Numbered from the stretch's first letter, positions 1 through 12,454 are shown. The stretch is DNA of 56,528 nucleotides from Rothia sp. HMSC078H08 (GCF_001808955.1 NZ_KV795253.1:20316-76843); one strand, 5' to 3'. Translations and numbers: made by a program. Notes: generated by a model from the sequence alone, not told the origin.

Positions 1-2
1 CC

Positions 3-28
3 CCCGCCGATGCGTGTGCATCGGCGGG
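3..28 (-). terminator. Hairpin downstream of rpmH
   Basis: Perfect 11-bp inverted repeat (CCCGCCGATGC, loop GTGT, GCATCGGCGGG) just beyond the rpmH stop. The sequence starts here, so a following T tract cannot be seen. It may be a terminator or an rpmH-rnpA spacer hairpin, and may also be why the assembly breaks here. Confidence 0.5.
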
Positions 29-45
29 CGAACTATATGCCGTGA

Positions 46-183
46 TTAGGCCGAGAGCTTTGCGCGGCCTTTACCGCGGCGGTTCGACAGAATCGCGCGG
101 CCTGCACGGGTACGCATACGCAGACGGAAGCCGTGCTTCTTAGCGCGACGGCGGTTGTTCGGCTGGAAAGTACGCTTGCTCAT
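46..183 (-). CDS. rpmH: 50S ribosomal protein L34
   Basis: This 45-residue, very basic protein begins [19 protein letters not shown] and ends AKLSA, the full-length L34 pattern with the conserved KRTFQPN start and the HGFRxRM core. L34 is a component of the large ribosomal subunit. The gene is transcribed away from dnaA, as in nearly all bacteria, and would be followed by rnpA just outside the window. A purine-rich stretch (AAGGAGAC in the coding sense) precedes the ATG. A good promoter lies about 110-150 bp upstream. Identity is secure from sequence and position. Confidence 0.98.
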   Translation of the reverse strand: MSKRTFQPNNRRRAKKHGFRLRMRTRAGRAILSNRRGKGRAKLSA

Positions 184-299
184 ACTTTGTCTCCTTGATT
201 TTTGCGGTTCGTGCCCTCATGGGTATCGGAACCGTACGCTTCTTGGTGCACGGAGGTACCGCGACTATTCGCAGTAGGCGGTGCACACACAACAGCACA

Positions 300-328
300 A
301 CTTTAGAAGAGTGGAGGGCGTAAATCAA
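300..328 (-). promoter_or_regulatory. Candidate rpmH promoter
   Basis: Read on the minus strand: -35 TTGATT, 17-base spacer, -10 TAAAGT, giving a start near position 293 and a roughly 110-base leader for rpmH. It fits a housekeeping sigma factor. Identified by eye only. Confidence 0.5.
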
Positions 329-597
329 GTTCTTGACGCTTTTTTCCGCGTGATTCCGGGCTCGTTTGTGGTGTGGAGGCGGTGATTGCGGCGGGTGTAC
401 AGGCCGTGGAGATACTACGTGCTCTCGGGGTGTAAACCTGGGGATATTTATGGCAGCAGGATATCCACCATGGTGCATATCCCACCCAAACCCCCTACTA
501 TCGGTGAGTTATCCACATCCTTGAGCTTTTGGAGTTTTCCGCTAAATATCAGGGAAGAAGCCCCGTTATGCACTTAAATCCACCGCTTATCCACCCC

Positions 598-607
598 TGT
601 AATTACA
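598..607. repeat. TGTAATTACA palindrome, copy 1
   Basis: Ten-base perfect palindrome between two DnaA boxes upstream of dnaA. The same word recurs at 3029-3038, 3108-3117 and 20495-20504. It is rare by base composition in this GC-rich window, so it is probably a protein-binding site of unknown identity. Confidence 0.6.
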
Positions 608-752
608 AGTTTTCCACCGTGTGGAAAACTCTTGTGGATAACTTTCTCCCCCTGTGTATTAAGCGGGTAGAATCTTAATGACCTCGCGGTGGTTTCCGGC
701 ATGATTTCTTTACTGCACCACCGCTTCACATCGAGTGAAAGTAAAGAATTCC

Positions 753-2453
753 ATGACCGACTCCCTTCAGGCGCGCTGGGCGCATCTGCTCTCCATTCTT
801 GCCGCCGATCCGGCGGTAACGGCACGTCAGCGCGGTTTCGTGAATCTTGCGCAGCCTCAGGGATTGATGGGTTCTTCTCGCCTCATCATTGAGGTGCCGA
901 ATAAGCTCACCCGTGCGGTCTTTGAGGAGCAGATTAGCGCTTCGTTCCGTGCGGCTCTGCACGAGGCATTTGGCCCGTCGACCACCGCGCTTTTCGATGT
1001 GAATGAGTCGATGATTCCGGTTGAACCTGCAAATCAGGACGTTTTCCATGGTGAGCGTGAGGTGCCTGCTGAGCAGTCGCACGCACCTGCTGTCGTTCCG
1101 GCGGCTTCTGCGCATCCTGAGGCACCCGCCGGTTCGCGCGCTTTTGAGTACTACACGGAGCCACATCCGGGTCCTGACCACTACGAGGTGCCCGCTGATG
1201 AGCAAGTCACCCGCCCCTCCCTACACGCCTTGGAGGCGGAGCGTGCAGGATTCCCCTCCGCGCAGCAGGCTGCTCCGGTGGCTCCTGTTGCGGGTGCGCC
1301 TCGCGAGTACCCGGCACCCACTTTCGTTCCGGACGCCCCGGCGGTACCGGAGGCCCAGCAGGTGCATCCGCATGAAGACCCGGAAAACGCGCCGACTTGG
1401 GATAGCTCTGCCCGACTGAACCCGAACTACACCTTCGACACCTTCGTGATTGGTCAGTCCAACCGCTTTGCGCACGCGAGCGCTTTCGCGGTGGCGGAGC
1501 AGCCCGGCATTGTCTACAACCCGCTGTTCATCTACGGCGGTTCGGGCCTGGGTAAGACTCACCTGCTGCACGCAATCGGCCACTACACCAAGTATCTGTA
1601 CCCGAATTTGCGGGTGCGCTACGTGAATTCTGAGGAGTTCACGAATGACTTCATTAACTCGATCCGTGATGATGAGGGTTCGTCGTTCAAGCAGATTTAC
1701 CGCAATGTTGACGTTCTTCTGATTGACGATATCCAGTTTTTGGCGGGTAAAGAGGCGACGATGGAGGAGTTCTTCCATACGTTTAACGCCCTGTACAACC
1801 ACCAGAAGCAGATCGTGATTACCTCTGATTTGCCGCCGAAGCAGCTGACCGGTTTCGCTGAGCGTATGCGTTCGCGTTTCGGTTCGGGCCTGAACGTGGA
1901 TGTGCAGCCTCCGGAGCTGGAGACTCGTATCGCGATTCTGCGGAAGAAGGCTCAGAACGAGATTTTGCCGGTGCGCGATGACGTCATGGAGTACATTGCT
2001 TCCCATGTCACGGCCAATATTCGCGAGTTGGAGGGCGCTCTGATTCGTGCGAGCGCTGCCGCCTCGATGAAGAAGCCGCCGGAGCCTATTACCCTGGCTG
2101 AGGCGGAGACCTATCTGAAGGATTTGCTCTCTGATACCGGTGGTGCGGAGATTACGTCGGCGCTGGTTTTGGCGACGGTGGCGAAGTATTTTGATGTGTC
2201 CATTGAGGATATGCAGTCGAAGTCTCGCACCCGTACGCTCACGAATGCGCGTCAGGTGGCGATGTATCTTCTGCGTGAGCTGACCGAGATGTCCCTACCG
2301 CGTATTGGTAACGACTTGGGCGGCCGCGACCATACGACGGTGATGCACGCGGTGCGTAAGGTGAGCGCGCAGATGGCGGAGCGTCAGACGATTTTCAATC
2401 AGGTGACTGAGCTGACGAATTTGATCCGCCAGGAGCAGCGCGCCGCTGGCTAG
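753..2453 (+). CDS. dnaA: Chromosomal replication initiator protein DnaA
   Basis: DnaA binds DnaA boxes at oriC, melts DNA as an ATP-dependent AAA+ oligomer and loads the helicase. The protein (566 aa from ATG 753) has an N-terminal domain I, a long Pro/Ala-rich domain II linker (about residues 100-215, typical of actinobacteria), an AAA+ module with Walker [10 protein letters not shown] near residue 260 and Walker [10 protein letters not shown], and a C-terminal DNA-binding domain with the signature [11 protein letters not shown] near residue 523. An in-frame GTG at 735 would add MKVKNS; I prefer ATG 753 because a GAAAG purine run lies about 11 bases upstream. DnaA boxes lie on both sides of the gene. 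Confidence 0.97.
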   Translation: MTDSLQARWAHLLSILAADPAVTARQRGFVNLAQPQGLMGSSRLIIEVPNKLTRAVFEEQISASFRAALHEAFGPSTTALFDVNESMIPVEPANQDVFHGEREVPAEQSHAPAVVPAASAHPEAPAGSRAFEYYTEPHPGPDHYEVPADEQVTRPSLHALEAERAGFPSAQQAAPVAPVAGAPREYPAPTFVPDAPAVPEAQQVHPHEDPENAPTWDSSARLNPNYTFDTFVIGQSNRFAHASAFAVAEQPGIVYNPLFIYGGSGLGKTHLLHAIGHYTKYLYPNLRVRYVNSEEFTNDFINSIRDDEGSSFKQIYRNVDVLLIDDIQFLAGKEATMEEFFHTFNALYNHQKQIVITSDLPPKQLTGFAERMRSRFGSGLNVDVQPPELETRIAILRKKAQNEILPVRDDVMEYIASHVTANIRELEGALIRASAAASMKKPPEPITLAEAETYLKDLLSDTGGAEITSALVLATVAKYFDVSIEDMQSKSRTRTLTNARQVAMYLLRELTEMSLPRIGNDLGGRDHTTVMHAVRKVSAQMAERQTIFNQVTELTNLIRQEQRAAG

Positions 2454-3028
2454 ATGCGCTTTTATTCCTGTCCCGTAGCTTATTTTATGCCTCGACTAGG
2501 TGTTTTATAGGCTTTGGGGCGGGGGCTTCACGCTGGATTCAAGGACTTTAGCGACTCTCAACGCTGGATTTTCGGGGTGTGGATAAGCTGTGCTTTAACT
2601 CATGCGTTCATGTGGACGTTAAGTGCATGAATATTCAAAAGGTGTGGAATTGAGGAAATGTATAAATATCCATGCACAATGCATCCTCAGCACTGAGTGG
2701 ATTCTTCCACTTAATGTCCACAGGCTACTTCCGCGTCATTGCAGGCAAGGAAGGGGTTTTCCACCGTTTCCACAAGCGTTAACAATACTACTGTACTTAA
2801 AGAAAAAATCCTCCCCATAACAAGTAGCTCTGCTCAACCGACCGAGCCGGTTCAGGTTTTTCTGTGCGCCCCTACTGAAAACGTAGATTTTCGCGGATTT
2901 GGATCGATAGCTGCACGCTATCTCTGGGTTTGGATTTGAAGGTTGGGTTTGAAGAAGAAACCAACACCGAACCATTACCTAATTCGAACCTGTTTTCGAC
3001 TGGGTTTGCTACGCCTTCCGCCTATCTT

Positions 3029-3038
3029 TGTAATTACA
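3029..3038. repeat. TGTAATTACA palindrome, copy 2
   Basis: Second copy of the 10-base palindrome, here extended to a 14-base palindrome (TTTGTAATTACAAA, 3027-3040), in the dnaA-dnaN spacer. Confidence 0.6.
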
Positions 3039-3107
3039 AAAATACAGCGGCTCTGCATGCCTCATCTCACCCGATTTTTCGCTGCAGGAGCGACCTCTGT
3101 GTCTCTG

Positions 3108-3117
3108 TGTAATTACA
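3108..3117. repeat. TGTAATTACA palindrome, copy 3
   Basis: Third copy, 79 bases after the second and 9 bases before a TAGGAT -10-like element ahead of dnaN, so a bound protein could affect dnaN transcription. Confidence 0.6.
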
Positions 3118-3254
3118 AAATCCGGTAGGATGGATAGACGCGCGCGCGGAAGATTCACTGCGCATCAGAGCACGCGATATTTCCGGCTCTTTCGCCCATA
3201 AGCTTTACGTGCGCCCCAAAATGACTCTCCAATTCCGTGAAAGGCGCCTTCTCG

Positions 3255-4379
3255 ATGAAATTCACCGTTGAACGCGATGTCCTTGCCGAAGCAGTCGGCT
3301 GGACGGCACGCTCACTTCCGCTGCGTCCCACCTCCCCCGTACTCAACGGTCTGCTGATTACCGCCTCCGCAGGTGAGGTCAGCATCGCAAGCTTCGATCA
3401 CGAGACCAGCGCCCGTCAGGTCATTGCAGCCGATGTTGAAGCAGAAGGCGTTTGCCTGGTTCCCGGCAAGATCCTGGCAGAAATTTGCCGCTCCCTGCCG
3501 AATGCGCCCGTCGAGTTCACAGCAGATGAGTCCGTAATTCGTCTTCACTGCCGTTCCGCTAACTTCCAGCTGGCTGGCATGCCGGTCGTGGACTACCCCG
3601 AGCTTCCCGAGCTTCCCGAAATTTCCGGTACCGTGGACGGCGCCGAATTCGCTGAAGCCGTCAAGCAGGTTCAGATTGCGGTGTCCAAGGATGAGACCCT
3701 GCCGCTGCTGACCGGTATCCGCGTTGAAATCAATGGCGACACCATGACCCTGCTCGCCACCGACCGCTACCGCCTGGCAATGCGCGAGATTAAATGGAAC
3801 CCGCGTAACCCCGATGTTCAGGCGGCTGTGCTGCTGAAGGCTAAGACCGTCTCCGAGGTCGGTAGCACCCTCTCCGGTTCCGGCGAACTGTCTATCGCCC
3901 TGCCCGCCGCCGGCGAGCTAATCGGCTTCGCAGCGGGTACCCGCCGCACCACCAGCGTCCTGATGGACGGCGACTACCCCAACATCCGTGCCCTGTTCCC
4001 CGAGCAGACCCCGATTCACGCGGTGGTTCGCACCTCCGACCTGGCCGAGGCTGCTCGCCGTATCTCCCTAGTGGCGGAGCGTAACACTCCCCTGCGTCTG
4101 AAGTTCACTCAGGGTTCGGTTGCTATTGATGCCGGCCGCGGTGATGAGGCTCAGGCTTCCGAGACTCTGCAGGCGCACCTGTCCGGTGATGACATCACCG
4201 TTGCGTACAACCCCGCCTACCTCTCGGATGGTTTGAAGGTTTTCGGTACTGAGTTCGTTCGTTTCTCCTTTACCGATGCGCCGAAGCCCGCCGTGATTTC
4301 CGGTCAGGACGAGCCTCTGGCTGAGGATGACCGCAACTACCGTTACCTGCTGATGCCGGTTCGCCTGCCGTCGAACTAG
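3255..4379 (+). CDS. dnaN: DNA polymerase III sliding clamp (beta subunit)
   Basis: The 374-residue protein begins MKFTVERDVLAEAVGW and ends YRYLLMPVRLP, the canonical ends of beta clamps; the middle contains LLTGIRVE and TDRYRLAMRE, typical of the second clamp domain. It encircles DNA as a dimer and tethers polymerase III and repair enzymes. ATG 3255 is chosen over an upstream in-frame GTG (3237) because AAAGG lies about 10 bases before it and it gives the standard N-terminus. It lies between the origin and recF and is probably cotranscribed with recF (116-bp gap). Confidence 0.97.
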   Translation: MKFTVERDVLAEAVGWTARSLPLRPTSPVLNGLLITASAGEVSIASFDHETSARQVIAADVEAEGVCLVPGKILAEICRSLPNAPVEFTADESVIRLHCRSANFQLAGMPVVDYPELPELPEISGTVDGAEFAEAVKQVQIAVSKDETLPLLTGIRVEINGDTMTLLATDRYRLAMREIKWNPRNPDVQAAVLLKAKTVSEVGSTLSGSGELSIALPAAGELIGFAAGTRRTTSVLMDGDYPNIRALFPEQTPIHAVVRTSDLAEAARRISLVAERNTPLRLKFTQGSVAIDAGRGDEAQASETLQAHLSGDDITVAYNPAYLSDGLKVFGTEFVRFSFTDAPKPAVISGQDEPLAEDDRNYRYLLMPVRLPSN

Positions 4380-4495
4380 TTTCAGTGTTTGCCGCCCCGC
4401 GCGCCTCCCAAGGTTCTGCCCAAGGAAGCCCGCGGGGCTGTGCTTTCTGCCCTCCCGTACCCATCCCCAACCGAACTGCACGAAAGGAGCTTCCG

Positions 4496-5737
4496 GTGTA
4501 TATCGACCATATTTCGTTGTTGGATTACCGCACCTACGCTCTGCTGAGCCTGCCTCTTTCGGCGGGAGTTACGGTGTTTCTTGGCTCGAATGGTGTGGGG
4601 AAAACCAATATTGTTGAGGCGATTGACTATGCGGCGTCGCTCTCTTCGCACCGTGTGAGCCATGACGGGCCGCTGGTTCGGGCGGGTGCTTCGCGCGCCT
4701 ATATTCGCACCCGTACGGTGCGCGGTTCGCAGCAGACGGTGACCGAGTTTGAGATTGCTCCGGGGCAGAGCAATCGGGTGCGCATTAATCGTGCCGCGCC
4801 GGTGCGTGCCAAAGAGGCGCTGGGTATTGCCCGTACGGTGCTGTTCTCCCCGGAGGACCTTCAATTGGTGAAGGGAGACCCGGCGGGTCGTCGTCGTTTT
4901 GTGGACGATTTGGCACGCTCTTTGCGTCCGGTGGTTTCCGGGTACCGTAGCGAGTATGAGCGGATTTTGCGGCAGCGTAATTCGCTGCTGAAATCCATGC
5001 AGCGTAACGCGCGGGACGAGAACGCTTTGAGCACGCTCTCGGTATGGGATGAGCAGCTGTCGACTCTGGGCGCTCAGCTGCTTTCTGCGCGTTTTCGTCT
5101 GTTGCAGCGTTTTTTGCCGCAGCTTCGCCGCGCCTACGCGGGGCTGACGGACGGCTCTAAAGAGGTCGGTTTCAACTATGAGTCGACTGTTTTTTCGAGC
5201 ATGGGCGAGCGCTCGATCGAGCATGCGGCGCTGATGCGCGTTGAGGACCTCAAGGAGGCTTTGATGCGTGGTTTTGCGGAGCGTCGACGCGATGAGATTG
5301 AGCGTGGTGTGACCCTAGTGGGTCCGCACCGTGAGGATATTACCCTGCTGCTCGGTGGTATGCCGGTGAAGTATTTTGCCTCGCACGGTGAGAGCTGGTC
5401 TTTTGCTCTGGCGCTGAAGTTGGCGTCCTGGTTTGTGCATGTTGAGGATGACTCCTCGGTGGGTTCTTCGCCGATTCTGATTCTTGATGATGTGTTTGCG
5501 GAGCTTGATTCTGCGCGCCGCCACCGCCTGGGCGCGATGGTTGCCGATGCGGAGCAGGTGCTGATTACCTGCGCGGTGCTCAGCGATATTCCGGAGGAGC
5601 TGGGCGACTACCGCCTGGTGTCGGTGACGGCGGGGCGCGCCGAGTATGTGCAGCCTGCCGCTGGTCCTGTCACTGACTCTGCGGGGCAGCCGAATTCGAC
5701 CGTTTCTGCGCTCGCGGAGGGTGACGGCGATGAGTAA
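4496..5737 (+). CDS. recF: DNA replication and repair protein RecF
   Basis: RecF is an SMC-like ATPase that helps load RecA at single-strand gaps. The 413-residue protein has a Walker A motif GSNGVGKTN near residue 30 and the C-terminal ABC features ILILDDVFAELD (Walker B and D-loop), with a signature-like region VGPHREDI. GTG 4496 is chosen because a strong GAAAGGAG lies 6 bases upstream and translation begins VYIDHISLLDYRTY, the normal RecF N-terminus; the longer frame upstream has no such features. Its end overlaps the next gene by 8 bases, indicating translational coupling. Confidence 0.95.
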   Translation: MYIDHISLLDYRTYALLSLPLSAGVTVFLGSNGVGKTNIVEAIDYAASLSSHRVSHDGPLVRAGASRAYIRTRTVRGSQQTVTEFEIAPGQSNRVRINRAAPVRAKEALGIARTVLFSPEDLQLVKGDPAGRRRFVDDLARSLRPVVSGYRSEYERILRQRNSLLKSMQRNARDENALSTLSVWDEQLSTLGAQLLSARFRLLQRFLPQLRRAYAGLTDGSKEVGFNYESTVFSSMGERSIEHAALMRVEDLKEALMRGFAERRRDEIERGVTLVGPHREDITLLLGGMPVKYFASHGESWSFALALKLASWFVHVEDDSSVGSSPILILDDVFAELDSARRHRLGAMVADAEQVLITCAVLSDIPEELGDYRLVSVTAGRAEYVQPAAGPVTDSAGQPNSTVSALAEGDGDE

Positions 5738-6425
5738 CCCCATTCACCCTCAAAACCATGTTTCACGTGAAACATTCGATGAATTCGCGGAACCGCAGTT
5801 TGCGGAGCCCCAAAACCCGCGCGAGGTTGACGGCGTGGGTGAGTTCTACCGTGATGAGGTGGACGCCCCCTCCGCCCTACTGACCCGTATGCGAGTGGCG
5901 GCTCAAGAACGCGGCGAGGCACCTCTGAACGCCTTCTCTGCGAATAAAATCATGCGCGATTTTGGTGCGGTCATGTCCGGTGTCGCCTCGAAAAAGAAAT
6001 CACGGCGAGCGCAGGGATGGGACCCCCGCATCATGGGTGGCTATAGCGGCCCCGGAGAGAGCTCTCGTGACCCCAAACCCCTTGGCGGCATTGTTAGTGC
6101 TCTGATTCGTTCTCGCGGCTGGAAAGAGCCCGTGGCAGTCTCTAGCGTGCTGGCTCGCTGGGCCGAGCTAGTGGGTCCTGAAATTGCGGCACACACCCGC
6201 CCGATCAGCTTCGAAAACTCCATTGTTGAAGTCCAGTGCGACTCTACCGCCTGGACGACTCAGTTGCGCCTGATGCACGGGCACCTCATCGAGCTTTTCC
6301 GCCGCGAACTGGGTGAGGGTGTCGTAGCTCAGGTTCGCGTACTGGGCCCGAATAACGGACGCTGGAACCAGCGAGGCTATCGGCGTGCCACCGGTATGCG
6401 CGGCGTGCGCGACACCTACGGGTAG
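5730..6425 (+). CDS. DUF721 family protein (DciA-like)
   Basis: This 231-residue protein carries a C-terminal DUF721 domain (about residues 110-205: LIRSRGWKEPVAVSSVLARW, then LVGPEIAAHTRP, then VQCDSTAWTTQLRLM). DUF721 includes DciA, which helps the replicative helicase at bacterial origins; that role is plausible here from gene position but not shown. The first 90 residues are low-complexity and acidic. The start ATG overlaps the recF end and has GGAGG 9 bases upstream. A perfect parS site is embedded in codons 10-15, so the reading frame is constrained by a DNA-binding function. Confidence 0.9.
   Translation: MSNPIHPQNHVSRETFDEFAEPQFAEPQNPREVDGVGEFYRDEVDAPSALLTRMRVAAQERGEAPLNAFSANKIMRDFGAVMSGVASKKKSRRAQGWDPRIMGGYSGPGESSRDPKPLGGIVSALIRSRGWKEPVAVSSVLARWAELVGPEIAAHTRPISFENSIVEVQCDSTAWTTQLRLMHGHLIELFRRELGEGVVAQVRVLGPNNGRWNQRGYRRATGMRGVRDTYG
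5759..5774. promoter_or_regulatory. parS site (ParB binding), perfect 16-mer
   Basis: The sequence TGTTTCACGTGAAACA matches the established bacterial parS consensus at all 16 positions. It lies about 3 kb from the dnaA-dnaN spacer, within the start of the DUF721 gene. ParB nucleates here to organise origin segregation. No parA/parB genes are inside the window; they normally lie just beyond rpmH-rnpA-yidC. Confidence 0.95.
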
Positions 6426-8876
<2,451 letters not shown>

Positions 8877-8955
8877 CCCGAAACGGCATATGCCCCGTAT
8901 GGAATATGCCAAATGAGCTATATAGCCGAGCGAGTCATTGAGGAATGAGAAAGTA

Positions 8956-11586
8956 ATGAGCGAAGAACAGCAGAATAAATCCACTGAGGTTGATGTAGTT
9001 AGCAACGGTGGCGCTGAAAATGTAGACCACCACGGTCACATTGAACAGGTGGACCTGCAGACCGAAATGCAGCGTTCCTACCTGGACTACGCAATGGCGG
9101 TTATTATTGGCCGCGCCCTGCCGGATGTGCGTGACGGCCTCAAGCCCGTGCACCGCCGCGTGATCTACGCGATGTACGACGGCGGCTACCGCCCGGACCG
9201 ATCCTTCAATAAGTGTGCCCGCGTGGTTGGCGACGTAATGGGTCAGTTCCACCCCCACGGCGATATCGCTATCTACGACACTCTGGTGCGTCTGATTCAG
9301 AGCTGGATTATGCGTTACCCGCTGGCCCTGGGTCAGGGTAACTTCGGCTCCCCCGGTAACGACGGTGCCGCAGCGCCTCGATACACCGAGACCAAGATGG
9401 CTCCCATCGCCCTTGAGATGGTGCGTGACATCAACGAAGACACCGTTGATTTCCAGCCCAACTACGACGGCAAGTCCCTGGAGCCTACCGTTCTGCCCGC
9501 GCGCATCCCGAACCTGCTGGTCAACGGTTCTTCGGGTATTGCTGTGGGTATGGCGACCAATATTCCGCCGCATAACCTGCGTGAGGTTGCCGAGGGTGTG
9601 GAGTGGTTCCTGAAGAACCCGCACGCCACCAATGATGAGCTGCTGAACGCTCTGATGGCGCGCATTAAGGGCCCCGATTTCCCGACCGGTGCACAGATTC
9701 TGGGCACCAAGGGCATTGAGGACGCGTACCGTACTGGCCGCGGCTCTATCACCATGCGCGCGGTGGTCAACGTGGAGGAAATCCACGGTCGTACCTGCCT
9801 GGTGGTCACCGAGCTGCCGTACCAGGCAAACCCGGATAACCTGGCGATTAAGATTGCTGAGCTCATCAAGGACGGTAAGGTCACCGGCATCGCGGATCTT
9901 CGCGATGAGACTTCGGGCCGTACCGGTCAGCGTCTGGTGATTGTGCTCAAGCGTGATGCTTCCCCGAAGGTTGTGCTGAACAACCTGTACAAGCACACCC
10001 AGTTGCAGGAGAACTTCTCCGCGAATATGCTCGCCATTGTGGATGGCGTGCCGCGTACCCTGTCCCTGGATGCGTTTGTGCGTCACTGGGTGGATCACCA
10101 GATGGACGTTATCGTTCGTCGTACCCGTTACCGTCTGCGTCAGGCGGAGGAAGAGGCGCACATCCTGCGTGGCCTGCTGAAGGCTCTGGATGCTCTGGAT
10201 GAGGTTATTGCCCTGATTCGCCGCTCCCCCACCGCTGATGAGGCGCGTAGCGGCCTGATGGAGTTCCTGCAGATTGATGAGGCTCAGGCTCAGGCAATTC
10301 TGAACATGCAGCTGCGTCGTCTGGCTGCTTTGGAGCGTCAGAAGATTCAGGATCGCCACGATGAGCTGATGCGCATGATCGCTGAGTACAACGCGATTAT
10401 TGCTTCGGAGACTCGCCAGCGCGAGATTATCTCTGAGGAGCTGGGCGAGATTGTGAACCGCTACGGCGATGAGCGTCGCACCCAGATTATGTACGGCTAC
10501 AACGGCGACATGTCCATGGAAGACCTCATCCCCGAGGAAGAGGTCGTGGTTACGATTACTCGCGGCGGCTACATTAAGCGCACCCGCAGTGATCAGTACC
10601 GTAGCCAGCACCGCGGCGGTAAGGGCATTAAGGGTGCCTCGCTGCGCGGTGATGACGTGGTGGAGCACTTCTTTGTGACCACTACGCACAGCTGGATTCT
10701 GTTCTTCACGAACCTGGGTCGCGTGTACCGTGCGAAGGGTTACGAGCTGCAGGAAGCCGGTCGTGACGCGAAGGGTCAGCACATTGCGAACCTGCTGGAG
10801 TTCCAGGGCGGTGAGCATATTGCTCAGGTCATGGAGCTGAAGAGCTACGAGGATGCTGAGTACCTGGTGCTTGCTACTCGCGGTGGCATGGTGAAGAAGA
10901 GCCGTCTGAGCGATTACGATACGAACCGTACTGCCGGCCTGATTGCGATTAACCTGCGTGAGGGCGATGAGGTTGTTTCGGCGTTCACCGTTTCGGATAA
11001 GGACGATATTCTGCTGGTGTCGCGTAACGGTATGTCGCTGCGCTTCCACGCTGATGATGCATCGCTGCGCCCGATGGGTCGTTCGACCTCGGGTGTGACC
11101 GGTATGAAGTTCCGTGAGGGCGATGAGCTGATTTCTGCGAACGTGGTTACTGAGGGCTCCTTCGTCTTCGTGGTCACTGAGGGTGGTTACGCGAAGCGTA
11201 CGAGCGTGGATGAGTACCGTGTGCAGGGCCGTAACGGCTTCGGCATTAAGGTTGCTAAGCTAGTTGAGGATCGTGGTGCCCTGGTGGGTGGCCTCATTGT
11301 GGATGAAGAGGACGAGGTGCTGGTGGTTATGGCCAGCGGCAAGGTCGTTCGTTCGAATGTGAATGAGGTTCCTGCGAAGGGACGCGATACTATGGGTGTT
11401 ATCTTTGCAAAGCCCGGTAAGGGCGATTCTATTATTGGTGTTGCACGCAACCAGGATCGTCAGCTGGATGATAGCGACGATGAAACCACTGAGAACACCG
11501 AGGCTTCGGAGTCTTCTGAGGCGCCCGGTACGGACAACGAGGGTGAAGCGGCGGCTGCCGATCTCACCGCTACTGGAGGTAACTAA
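8956..11586 (+). CDS. gyrA: DNA gyrase subunit A
   Basis: GyrA cuts and rejoins DNA in the gyrase complex. The 876-residue protein has the catalytic tyrosine in [10 protein letters not shown] (Tyr about 143) and beta-pinwheel repeats in the C-terminal half, including the QHRGGKG GyrA-box-like motif; the last about 40 residues are acidic. In the quinolone-resistance-determining region the sequence is [10 protein letters not shown]: the residue equivalent to E. coli Ser83 is Ile (codon ATC, 9265-9267), a substitution associated with fluoroquinolone resistance in other bacteria. Start ATG 8956 follows GAGAAAG. The stop overlaps the next start. Confidence 0.97.
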   Translation: MSEEQQNKSTEVDVVSNGGAENVDHHGHIEQVDLQTEMQRSYLDYAMAVIIGRALPDVRDGLKPVHRRVIYAMYDGGYRPDRSFNKCARVVGDVMGQFHPHGDIAIYDTLVRLIQSWIMRYPLALGQGNFGSPGNDGAAAPRYTETKMAPIALEMVRDINEDTVDFQPNYDGKSLEPTVLPARIPNLLVNGSSGIAVGMATNIPPHNLREVAEGVEWFLKNPHATNDELLNALMARIKGPDFPTGAQILGTKGIEDAYRTGRGSITMRAVVNVEEIHGRTCLVVTELPYQANPDNLAIKIAELIKDGKVTGIADLRDETSGRTGQRLVIVLKRDASPKVVLNNLYKHTQLQENFSANMLAIVDGVPRTLSLDAFVRHWVDHQMDVIVRRTRYRLRQAEEEAHILRGLLKALDALDEVIALIRRSPTADEARSGLMEFLQIDEAQAQAILNMQLRRLAALERQKIQDRHDELMRMIAEYNAIIASETRQREIISEELGEIVNRYGDERRTQIMYGYNGDMSMEDLIPEEEVVVTITRGGYIKRTRSDQYRSQHRGGKGIKGASLRGDDVVEHFFVTTTHSWILFFTNLGRVYRAKGYELQEAGRDAKGQHIANLLEFQGGEHIAQVMELKSYEDAEYLVLATRGGMVKKSRLSDYDTNRTAGLIAINLREGDEVVSAFTVSDKDDILLVSRNGMSLRFHADDASLRPMGRSTSGVTGMKFREGDELISANVVTEGSFVFVVTEGGYAKRTSVDEYRVQGRNGFGIKVAKLVEDRGALVGGLIVDEEDEVLVVMASGKVVRSNVNEVPAKGRDTMGVIFAKPGKGDSIIGVARNQDRQLDDSDDETTENTEASESSEAPGTDNEGEAAAADLTATGGN

Positions 11587-12182
11587 TGAGCAGCACTCCC
11601 GCGAGCTCCTCTCCTGCGTCGGCACAGCGTTCGGCGTCGGCTGGTGCATCTAAGTCTTCGGGTGCGGCTAAGGCTGGCGCGCGTCGCCCGGCTCAGGCGC
11701 GTTCGGGCCAGGCTCGTCCTGGCGGTACCGCTAAGCGTCCTGTCGGCAAGCGCCCTGTAAACGCTAAGCGTCCGACCGGTTCGCGCCGTCAGCTGGTGCG
11801 TCCGGCGCCGCGTTCGAAGATTCGTCGTGCGCGTCTGGTGGTTCAGAAGGTTGATACGTGGTCGGTTGCTAAGCTGATCTTCCTGCTGTCTATTGCCCTG
11901 GGTATCGTGACCGTCGTGGCTTCGGTGATTCTCTGGCTGTTCCTGCAGGCTTCTGGTGCGTTTACCGGTGTGAACCAGCTGATTAGCTCGCTGGGTACCG
12001 GTTCGACCACTGTGGATATTTCGCAGATGATTTCGCTGGGTCAGGTTGCTTTGGTGACTACTATTTTTGCTGTGGTCAACACTGTGGTCTTTACTCTGCT
12101 GGGTATGATTGGCGCGATTCTGTACAACCTGGCTGCGAAGCTGGTTGGTGGCGTGACCTTGACTCTGAGTGATGAGTCCTAG
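11586..12182 (+). CDS. DUF3566 transmembrane protein
   Basis: This 198-residue protein has a basic, Ala/Ser/Pro-rich disordered N-terminus (residues 1-75) and a C-terminal domain with two hydrophobic helices (VAKLIFLLSIALGIVTVVASV and ALVTTIFAVVNTVVFTLLGM). A DUF3566 protein directly after gyrA is a conserved actinobacterial arrangement. Function is unknown; it is probably a small membrane protein. The ATG overlaps the gyrA stop (TAATG), so expression is coupled to gyrA. A GC-rich hairpin at about 12208-12242 follows. Confidence 0.9.
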   Translation: MSSTPASSSPASAQRSASAGASKSSGAAKAGARRPAQARSGQARPGGTAKRPVGKRPVNAKRPTGSRRQLVRPAPRSKIRRARLVVQKVDTWSVAKLIFLLSIALGIVTVVASVILWLFLQASGAFTGVNQLISSLGTGSTTVDISQMISLGQVALVTTIFAVVNTVVFTLLGMIGAILYNLAAKLVGGVTLTLSDES

Positions 12183-12315
12183 TTTGTAGCTTTTGAGCTT
12201 TGTGTGCGGGCGGTTCTGTCTCTGGTGGAGGCGGTGCCGCCCGTTCTGCATGCCCCGCTCTGTATGCTCGGGAACCCCCAATATTAAAGTGTGATACAGA
12301 ACATGCTTTTTCGAT

Positions 12316-12344
12316 TTGGTGTTACCTTCAAACACCTGTATAGT
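12316..12344 (+). promoter_or_regulatory. Promoter of tRNA-Ile
   Basis: -35 TTGGTG and -10 TATAGT are separated by exactly 17 bases, with the tRNA 37 bases downstream. The tRNA-Ala/5S copy at 16.9 kb has a similar promoter (TTGGTG, 16 bases, TATAGA). Confidence 0.7.
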
Positions 12345-12380
12345 TATATCTCGTTCTACGGAAGAAATTCCGCAGAAGGA

Positions 12381-12454
12381 GGGCGTATAGCTCAGACGGT
12401 TAGAGCGCTTCGCTGATAACGAAGAGGTCCCAAGTTCGATTCTTGGTACGCCCA
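12381..12454 (+). tRNA. tRNA-Ile(GAT)
   Basis: A 74-base cloverleaf with acceptor arms GGGCGTA/TACGCCC and discriminator A, D-arm TAGCTCAGACGGTTAGAGC, anticodon GAT at 12415-12417 and T-arm AAGTTCGATTCTT. CCA is not encoded. Located after gyrA, as in other actinobacteria. Confidence 0.97.

Larger units (their letters stand above)
184..752. other. rpmH-dnaA intergenic region with DnaA boxes (part of oriC)
   Basis: This 569-bp stretch has no convincing gene. Its dnaA-proximal part carries DnaA-box-like 9-mers: TTATCCACA at 509-517, TTATCCACC at 587-595, TTTTCCACC at 610-618, TGTGGAAAA at 620-628 (reverse box) and TGTGGATAA at 633-641 (reverse box, perfect). A TGTAATTACA palindrome sits at 598-607 among them. 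A TAGAAT -10-like element at 668-673 may serve dnaA. The arrangement suggests DnaA binding for initiation, dnaA autoregulation, or both. Confidence 0.8.
2454..3254. other. dnaA-dnaN intergenic region, probable oriC core
   Basis: This 801-bp gene-free stretch is the expected position of the actinobacterial origin. It holds a perfect reverse DnaA box TGTGGATAA at 2578-2586 and weaker boxes at 2714-2722 (ATGTCCACA), 2757-2765 (TTTTCCACC) and 2766-2774 (GTTTCCACA). Stretches around 2620-2680 and 2930-3120 are AT-richer, suitable for unwinding. Two TGTAATTACA palindromes lie at 3029 and 3108, the second just before a TAGGAT -10-like element at 3126-3131 that may serve dnaN. A short hairpin at 2836-2852 followed by GTTTTT could end the dnaA transcript. 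Confidence 0.75.

Noticed and set aside
8935..11049. Very long frame (704 codons) opposite gyrA
   Set aside because: It is the antisense shadow of gyrA caused by GC-rich codon bias; the translation lacks any family motif.
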